Assembly (NCBI GenBank): GCA_958450365.1
Contig: CAUEEP010000901.1
Coordinates: forward strand, 310,001-374,000
Direction: 5' to 3'
Origin: Mesorhabditis belari
Lineage: Eukaryota; Nematoda; Chromadorea; Rhabditida; Rhabditidae
DNA length: 64,000 nt
Of this stretch, positions 1 to 9,300 are shown piece after piece (position 1 is the first letter of the stretch; each line of letters begins with the position of its first letter). A program made the translations under genes and the position numbers. The notes beneath the pieces were generated by a model, which made no database searches, was not told the origin of the DNA, and worked only from the letters and a program-made list of their open reading frames with translations.

Positions 1-117
1 TACTCAACTAGAAAAGCTCTCAAGTTGAATTGAATTTATTGTTTTATAGATGGCATTCCTTAGAGCACTTAATTGAAATGGGAAAAGTTCAAAAAACTTG
101 TTTACTCTTTAACAAAT

Positions 118-176
118 TTGTACTCTTAACAAATTTGTACTCTTAACAAATTTGTACTCTTAACAAAAACGTGTAC
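118..176. repeat. Short tandem repeat, 17-18 bp unit
   Basis: About three and a half copies of 'aacaaatttgtactctt' lie downstream of the channel gene stop codon. Confidence 0.85.
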
Positions 177-391
177 TCTTATCAAATTCCATTCCAGAAT
201 CCGTTCACTTTTCTACACTGGTTTGGGACATTTTTTGTCTTTTTCGGTGCAATTCTTTTTGAGGATGTTCTCGTGAAAAAAGTCTATAAAGAAAAAACGT
301 TTGTCAATAAATGCATTATATAAATCGAAATTCTTTATTCTTTACCCGATAGCACACGTATTTTAAAGAAAGATCTTTTTAAAGAAAAAGA

Positions 392-3300
392 TCATCCCTT
401 TACGAGAATCGAACAGAGCATGATAATCAAAAAGGCGAATTCGATAAAAGTGACAATCGAGATTCCACAGAGGACACCAAGAATTCCGCCGAGATTTCCG
501 AGGAATGTGTTGAACTGGAAATGAAATTTGTAGAAAACAGAGAAATTCCCTCAAAAGTTTAGCCATAGTACTTTTGTCTCTGTACTTTTCTCTCTGTACT
601 TTTGTCTGTACTTTTGTCTCTGCACTTTTCTCTCTGTACTTTTCTCTCTGTACTTTTGTTCTTTATTCCTCAACCAGCAAAGAACGCCGCGGAAAAATAA
701 AACCCATCCAAATGACTAAAACTACCGTAACCCATATTAAGCTTTGCCCCTTTTTAAAAATGGACCTACAAATCAGATTCCCCATAGCTGAAAACCCCCG
801 GGAGAAAAATATCGCGCGCAAAAAGCTTTGCCTTTCAACCGATAGAGTAAACCTCATTACGGAGCGTCGCGTTTGTGCACAGGCGGACTGACAGACAGAC
901 GTCCCTTCTGTTTTATCTATGGTAGATTCATTGACAACTTCGACAGCATTTACGGCTTATTGATACAGTTAAATTTGAGCCAGAAATTGCTGCCAACGAT
1001 TTGACATCGTGGCGCCAAAAGGACCATCTCAGAATTTCATCAGACTCCTGACACTTCCCCAACCACTTTTTAGGGCCCGCTCGGTTATTGTTAAACCTCA
1101 AATTTTGGTGATGAAACCTAACTTGGGTAATTAAACCGAAATTTTAGGGTCGCTTTCTGGATTGCTATCCGCTCCGCGTGCCAGATGGAGAGCGATTACG
1201 CGGCCGCACAAAGGACATTTTGCAGATTTTTCTTTTAGCTTTTACATTGCTTAAAAAGAAGATATTTAGCTTGAAATTTGTGGCCGGGGGTTTTCAGGGT
1301 CGGTGAATCGATTGAAGCTTTTCATTTCATTGAACCAATCAATTGGAACTGTAGTCTAATTGGGTCTAATTGGTCGAAACGTTGGTTTTAGAAACTGCCT
1401 CCAAAAAACTCACACTCATCACCGGTGTCTCCACATAGATCAATCTGGTCAATGATTTGAAGTTCACCTGAAAAATTTCGCTTATAAAATTTGGCTACCT
1501 TGGCTAATTTTGGAATTAAACCTCAATTTTCACTGTATCGAGAAAAGTCGTTTCACAAGCGGACACATTTGAGGCGAATGAGCACTCGTAGATCTGTAAT
1601 GGATAGAGAAATGAAGGTAAAAACAATGGATTTCTATCTAATTATCATCAGAAAATCGATTTAAATCAAATAATCGATCAATTTCTACAATTTATTAAGA
1701 TTAATTACTTCTTTTAGATATGGAGCCGATGACCAAGAGACGTCGAATTGCGAATAGAGACAAGGCTGCGGGCAGGAACAACCTGCAATTCATTTCCTCC
1801 TTCTAAAGTATGCCCAAGTTACCGTAGCCCCTAACAAGCTATCCCTCTAACATAGGTATTTCACTTTACAGTAAGATATGGAAGAAATTATCTAGGTTAC
1901 TGTAGCTAGTCGGGTCACAGACTACGGACGAGCTTGATTTGACTTGATTTGATTTGGACAAGCTTGATTTCTTCTGGCAAACCAGTTTTGTGAAATGTAG
2001 ATGCTCACGAAACAAGAAATCAAGTGACAAAGTTCCTCGGGTAATTTGCAGAAAGAAAACATTTGAATTTTCGCGTTAGTAAACAGAAAAAATGACAAAT
2101 AATCGACTATTGGGCCACTTTTCAAGAGAAGCCAAGAGAGGCCTTTTCAACCTTTCAGAGCTCGAGCAGAGAGCAGCGAGCATCAGTTTTGGACTGATAA
2201 GGTTCCAATACGGTTTCAATACGGTTCCTATTTTGATCTAAAAGGTTCCAATAAGGTTCCAATACGGTTCCAATACAACTCGAGCATCAGTTTTGGATGT
2301 TCGTTGCACGAAATAACTCTATTATCTCTCTGTTTCTCATTAAACAGAGAGATAATAGAGTTATTTTGTGCAACGAACATCCAAAACTGATGCTCGCTGC
2401 TCGCTGCTCGAGCTCTGAAAAGTTGCTCGAAAAGATAGAAGAGAGTCTCATTCTTTTCTCAGAAATAGAGTCTCATTCTTTTCTCAGAAATAGAGTCTCA
2501 TTCTTTTCTCATTCTCATTTCTGAGTGAGTTTAAAAATCGATAAACCTTATCGATTTTTGCAAAACTATTTCAGCTTTTAAGCTCTTTTATTTTATCGAT
2601 CATTTCCTCACCTGGTAACGTTGCCGGATCGTCACCGTATGTCGTTGTGAAATCATTCAAGCAACTCCCTGAAAATCGATTTTAATCAATCAATTTTAAT
2701 CATAGAGATTCTGGTTCTACCCCAGTCGGAAGCCGCTTTTTTTCCTCAAAAACCACTTTCTTTAAAGGAGTTTTATCTGTAGATTCCGAAAAACACAAGG
2801 AAAATTTGGGAAAAGACGTTTTAAATCGACTTTCCGCGCTTCAAAGTGATGCGCGGGATACGCATAGGGAAAACCTCTAAAAATGATCTCGTAAAACATT
2901 TTTTAAACCCAAAAACACTTCTTCTGATAGGATTTAACTTACTGATTATGTTTCTTGCAAAAAAATCTTGCATTTTGCTTCAATTTCTTGCGAATTAAAG
3001 CAAAATTAAAAAATTAAAAAAAAAAAAAATCGACTATGTGATCCCCCACATGAGTTTTGACTCATGAGTCTTAAAAATATTTTTTCGCTTTTTTTTGCCT
3101 CTACCAGTCAATTAAAGTCCTAAAATAAATATTTAGTGATTGAAAATGGTTTTGGCGCTAGTTTTGATCTTGAAAAGTGGCCCAATAGTCGATATATTGA
3201 GGTAAACTATAGAAGCACTTTGAAGCACTCAAACTCTGCTTAAAAAGCCATTTCCGAGGTTTCGTTGTGTTTTTCGGAATCATCGCATAAAACTAGCCCA

Positions 3301-6300
3301 GAAAAATTGACTCCCTAGACGGTATAGAGCCTAGATTTTTATTAGAGAGACTATAAAGACTATATAGACTATATAGACTAACGTATTCTCTCTAATAGTA
3401 GTGCCGAGCCGAGTTGATGACTATTTTACGGCTTTCAAAGTTTTCACAGAAGCTCAACACTCAAATCCCCCACTAGATCTCATTGTCAGCTACATTTTTC
3501 GACCCCACATCGATAGGTTTTGATAAGCGGTTTTCGAGATTTCGAGGAATTTAGGCGACGCTCTGGGTGCACTAATATTAGAGAGAATACGGTATATAGA
3601 TTATATAGATTATATAGATTATATAGATTATATAGATTATATAGATTATATAGATTAGATAGATTAGATAGATTAGATTGATTAAATAGGCTATATAGAT
3701 TAGATAGTTTTGAATCGAGTTTCTACTCACTTTGCGGAATATCACAACTGGGTTTATCAGCCGGGAATGGATAGCGTGGGTCCATACAACCACAAGCATT
3801 CATCAAAAGATCTTGGTAACAGGAACGATAGCAGCCCTGGAAATGAGATTCTTTTAAGCATTTGCTTTTAAAAGTTTTAGCCACGTCCCAAGTGCCGAAT
3901 CTTTCGATATTCAGGGCTTACATCAATCGTGTATGTGCCAGTGTAGTAGTATGATTTGACATCACCGACTCCTTTTGCGCATTCTCCATACGGTTTGCCG
4001 AGTCGATGGTAATCCGTCTGAAAGTTGAATTTAAAAAGTAACAGAAATTATGCTCAATTTCCATTCTGAAAAGGTTCAAACATGGATGTAATGCTGAATT
4101 TGGACTCTAATAAGTCAAAATGTTTATTTTCTTTTATCTCTACAGTATCCCAGTGAATAGTAAAGCTTGTGTTTATGTTTTAAAAGTTCTTTTCAATCGC
4201 AGAAGGTTTTCAATATTTATGGCACCAATCTTCAAGGTTTAAAGCTCATTTATCCTACCGTAAATACTGTAATAGTACCCCCATCCCCATAATGACGGTG
4301 CGGAGCGTCGCGTAGTCTAGCTTTGAACGAGTTTTTCTCGACACTGGTTTATGCTACAATGCTCGTTTAGGTATCAAATAATAGCCCTGAATTTCAGCTA
4401 TTCAGCTATAATTTCAGCTATTTCAGCTATTTCAGCTATGATACCTAAACGCGTGATTTAAAGTGACAGTCCTGAGTTTGAAGTGACGATACTTAAAGAA
4501 TGTTAGAAAACTTCCAACTTCCAACTTCTAACAACTTGAGACTTCTTTAAAAAATGCTACCGTGATCGCTGTAATTTCATTTTGATTTCATTCGACGCAA
4601 AATTTGATTCTGCATCAAATGATAATCAAAATCGTCAAAATCAAAGAGTTCGTGCTGAGAAAAGCACGAAAGAAAAAGGATAAACAGATTACAAGTCTAG
4701 TATCGACTATCTACCGTAAATACTGTAATAGTACCCCACTCCCCTCTCGTACAGTTGCGTAGTCGCAAAAGTTTTTTACTAAATCATTTTTTTTCTAAGC
4801 GCCCATAATTCCTAAAAATACATGCTTAGTATCAAAAAATAGCCCTGAATTTCAGCTTTCATTTGATACATAAACGAACACTGTAGCTTAAACGGGTGGC
4901 AAGAAAAATGCGTTTAAAGTTAAACTACGCGACGCTTCGACCGTCATTATGGGGGGGAAGTGGCGCCACTATTAGAGGTATTACGGTAAGAATTGTTAGA
5001 TTTCGCTTTGCTTTGACTATAGAAATAGATTAGATACTTGTGAAACGAAGAACTTCGTAAACATTCCCGATCTGACTTCCGTTCTCGACGATTCGGCGAA
5101 AATCGCCTCACCATTGTTATGGACGAAAACTAAGAAACAAAAATTTAAGCTTAAAAAAAGAACTAAAGCATGCTACCAGTAATCGCAGCCGTATCCACCC
5201 AATATGGATAGTCCGATGCGTGCACTTGGAGTTGAACATAAAGTCCTAGAATCTCAAAGAGGTATTTCATCATTTAAATCATTTCATCACTTTTATCGCT
5301 GCAAAAACCGACCTCCATTCCTTCCCGAATTTCTCATCAAAAAATTAGTGCTACTATTCGGATGATTAAACGTAAAACAATTCCCCAAAACCACATCGTT
5401 CCAGCGAAAGAATTCTTCTCTAAAGAATGGTGATTTGTCGAATTTTGAGACTCTCAGAACAGTCTAAACTCTCAGAACATCTCTCAGAACATTCCAATCC
5501 AGCTCACTCACTCAAAACTAATGACTTTTCTCTCATAAGCGGCATCTTCAAAGAAATCTGAGTAATCCCAGGAGAGAGCTTCTCGAATATCGGTGTCCAT
5601 TGGGCCGGTGATGAATGGAATCAAATCTTGGAGTTTTGGTGGATGTTCTTGGAGATCGGCTCGGATCTGAATTATCGTATTTCTTCGAATAGAAGACCGG
5701 GTAAAGAGTATCATCGCGTAGCAGCCCTTTTGTAAAATCTCTTTTCTGCATTAAAAGCTTTCAATCAAGTGCTATAGGGCTGGAAAATGACTCAAAAATA
5801 CGACATTCACTAACAGATTTTTGTGGGTACTATTACAGTATTTACGGGAAGTTTATATTAGTACAAAACTTGACCTACCGTAAATACTGTAATAGAACGT
5901 CACGCCCAATACTTATGACGTATCGTCGCGTAGTCTAACTTTGAACCCTTCGTTCTCCGCGCTACTTTATGCTAGAGTGCGCGCTTGGGTGTCAAATGAT
6001 AGCCCTTGAAATCTAGTATTTTTTTTAGTATTAAAAGTGTAGTTGGGAAAAATCTAGGGGCTGAGAAAGAAAGAAAGAAGTAAAGTAAAGAAGAAAGAAG
6101 AAAAAGAAGACTTCTTCTAAGAAGAAGTTAGAGTATGCGAAAAAACTTTTGCGACTACGCGACTGTACGAGGGCGGTGGGGTACTATTACAGTATTTACT
6201 CAAAAATACCACATTCACTAACAGATTTTTGAGCCATTTTCCAGCTCTATAGCACTTCATTGAAAGCTTTTATGCAGAAAAGAAATTTTAAAAAGGGCCG

Positions 6301-9300
6301 CTACGCAGGAGCTACGCAGGAGCTACGCAGGAGTACGCGATGCTACTCTTTACCCGGTCTTCTATTCGAAGAAATACGGTAGATCTGAATTAAATCTTTC
6401 AAAGATCCTCTCGCTATTCTATTGGCGGCTTTTGAATGAGAATTTTGAATTAAATGAATACTGAAGGTGCTAGATTCAATGAAATGAATAGCTCCAATTG
6501 ATTCGCCGACCTCGAAAACCCCTGGGCTTAAACTTAAAGCAAAGTATCTTCTTTTTAAGCCATTTTACAAAGCAAAAGAGAAATCTCTGTGTTCTTTGTG
6601 CGGCCACGGAATCGCTCTCCATTTAGCATACGCCAAAATGATTAAAAACTCACCTCATTAATCTGTTCCTGTGTCATATTTCCATAAAGTTGTGTGAGCA
6701 TCCCGGTGAGACTTGCGGCTGAAGAGATTTTTATTTTTAAATCGATCGTATCCGTTCGGAACTTCTTCCGATAAAGTTTATTTCTCTTTGAAATCTATCG
6801 ATCTATTAGGTTGATGCAAAAGTCTTTTCGTTTTTTTCGTACTTCTGTTAAAAAGTAACAAATTCACCAATTAATCTATAGTTTGCTCTATAAAAAAAGT
6901 GTTTTTTTGTTCAATTTGCATCTTTTTAAATGAATTTCGGTTCACTTTGAAGCAAATTCGAGAGTGAAAAACGCCTTTTTCGTAAAAATCTATAAAAAAC
7001 TCTACGGAAAAATTGGCTGAATGAATTTCTCTGAAATTTTGGCGAAATATCAAACGTTTTTTTCTCTATCTTTTATCTATTGACACGAAGATAGGTTTTC
7101 TTTAGCTAAGGTGTCTAAACCGCTCAGGCTCAGGCTCAGGCTTAGGCTGAGGCTTAGCCTGAGCCTGAGCCTGAGCCTGAGCCTAAACCGCATCATCGAG
7201 TTAGCCCTTTTTGACTACCCGACTTCATACTCTCAAGAAAATCCAGGCATTCAATATTTTTAAACCCGTTTTAATGTTATTTTGCAGAAAAATAATTGCT
7301 TTTTCTAATGAAATCAACCGTAGTTTAATTCGTGCATTTGTTGGCTTGAAACGGCAGACGAAAAGGAACAAAAACACTTATGCATCAACCTATTATTTCC
7401 CCGGCCATAAGCTAGCCAAAACATAGACATTTCTAAGCATTTCCCCCTCAACTTTTCTGTATTTAAACCCTTCTGTGCTTTAATAAATATTCTGCCTGAA
7501 CCAAGGGACAGAGAAACATTCTAGCCCGAACAGTATCTTTAAAACTCACCCATATCACAGTATTGTCCGGTGAAATTCGCTGAGCAAGCGCATGCGAAAG
7601 TGCCGTTAGTGAAATCTGAAATGGTGATCGTTTTTAAAGGTTTTAAAGCTTTAAATAAACCTGTGCAAGTAGCGCCCGGATCTCGCACTTTGCAGAGGTT
7701 TTGCCCGTTGAAGTAAGCTCCACCATAGGAGACATTTGCACAAGCACAGGGCAGACCGACTGGAAATTTGATTGAGATTTGTAAATCTTTTTATCGAAGG
7801 GTTAAAGATTTGAGTATTGGCTTATTAGCTAGATAGCTAGATAGTCGATATTCCAAAACCTGTTTCTCCTTTTTCTTTCGTGTTTTTCTCAGCACCAATC
7901 CTTTCATTTTGACTATTTTAACTATCATTTGATGCAGAATCAAATTTTGCGTCGAATGAAAGCAAAATGAACTCAAAATATAATACCCATGCAAAGTTAT
8001 GAGGCAAACGGTCAAGTCCCGCTCATAATAGGCGAGGTTTCGGCTTTAGCCAACAAATTTGCGTTAATATTATATTTTGAGTTAATTTTGATATCATTCG
8101 ATGCGCAATTTTATTCTACATCGAATGATATCAAAGTGAACTCAAAATATAATACCCATGCAAAGTTATGAGACAAAAGTTAAGTCCCGTCCGTACTTGG
8201 CGGGGTTTAGGTTTTGCCTCGTGTGGGGGGACCAGATAATCGAGATCACGGTAGCATGCTTTAAAGATCTCTCAAGTTGTTGGACAAAGTTTTCTAGCAT
8301 TCTTTAAGTCACTTCAAATCACTTTGATTTATCTGTAAGTTCTTTCAAAAATTTCCCTAGAATATAGCCCATCCGGTTGCTAATCAACCATTTGTGCATT
8401 TTCAATAAATGCACGAGACTTTCGATCACACATTTCCTCTCCCATGTTCTTGCAAGAACGTCTACTCATTATTCATTGAGGACAAAGTCTTCGCAAACAA
8501 TGTACCCACTTGCAGCAAAATTTAGCTCAAGAACAAAATGTGTTTTTTCTCAGATACTACCAGAATTGAGATCTTTAAGCTCTCTGAGATCTTTAAGCAC
8601 TCTGAGATCTTTAAGCTCTCTGAGATCTTTAAGCTCTCTGAGATCCTTAAGCTCTCTGAGATCTTTAGAAGCTTTAGAAGTCAAAGATTAAAGATCAAAG
8701 AGCAAAGGAAGATTTAGATTTCTAGGTTTAGGCTTATTTGTAACCTAGAAAATTCAGAAGAGACTTTCGAATTTAAGGCTAATATTATTGCAGTCAAAAC
8801 TCAGAGCTAATTTGAAGCTTACCGGTTAAAGCTTAGATTTCCTTTGAATATAAGCTTGCTTTGACATTGAAAAAGCTTAGTGTCGCTCTAGGGTTCGAAC
8901 TTGAGATTAGCTTGACTTTTGGACTAAGCCAAAGTCAAAGAGTTGGCTTGATTGAGCTGGAAAATTGGTTTTCGTTTTGGTCTTGGTTCTGCTTACAGTA
9001 TTGTCAAGCCAATCTCAAGCCAATCTCAAGCCAATCTCAAGCCAATATCAAGCCAATATCAAGCCAATATCAAGCCAATGTCAAGCCAATGTCAAACCAA
9101 TATCAAGTCAATGTCAAGCCAATGTCAAGCCAATGCCAAGCCAATGACAAGCCAATGTCAAGCCAATGCCAAGCCAATGCCAAGCCAATGACAAGCCAAT
9201 GTCAAGCCAATGTCAAGCCAATTACCTTGATTTGGTTTTGGCCTGGAAATTGGATCTCGATCTATTCCTGTTTACAGCAATTGTGCCCCGTCACTCCACT

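Noticed and set aside
3578..3799. Frame with an Ile-Tyr repeat
   Set aside because: It reads through the 'tatagatta' satellite; the real coding part here is the channel exon 3836-3731 in another frame.
9004..9222. Regularly spaced repeats that might look CRISPR-like, and overlapping Gln/Ser-rich reading frames
   Set aside because: The unit is only 11 bp with no spacers, the host is a eukaryote, and the frames exist only because the repeat lacks stop codons; no splice sites connect them to the gene.
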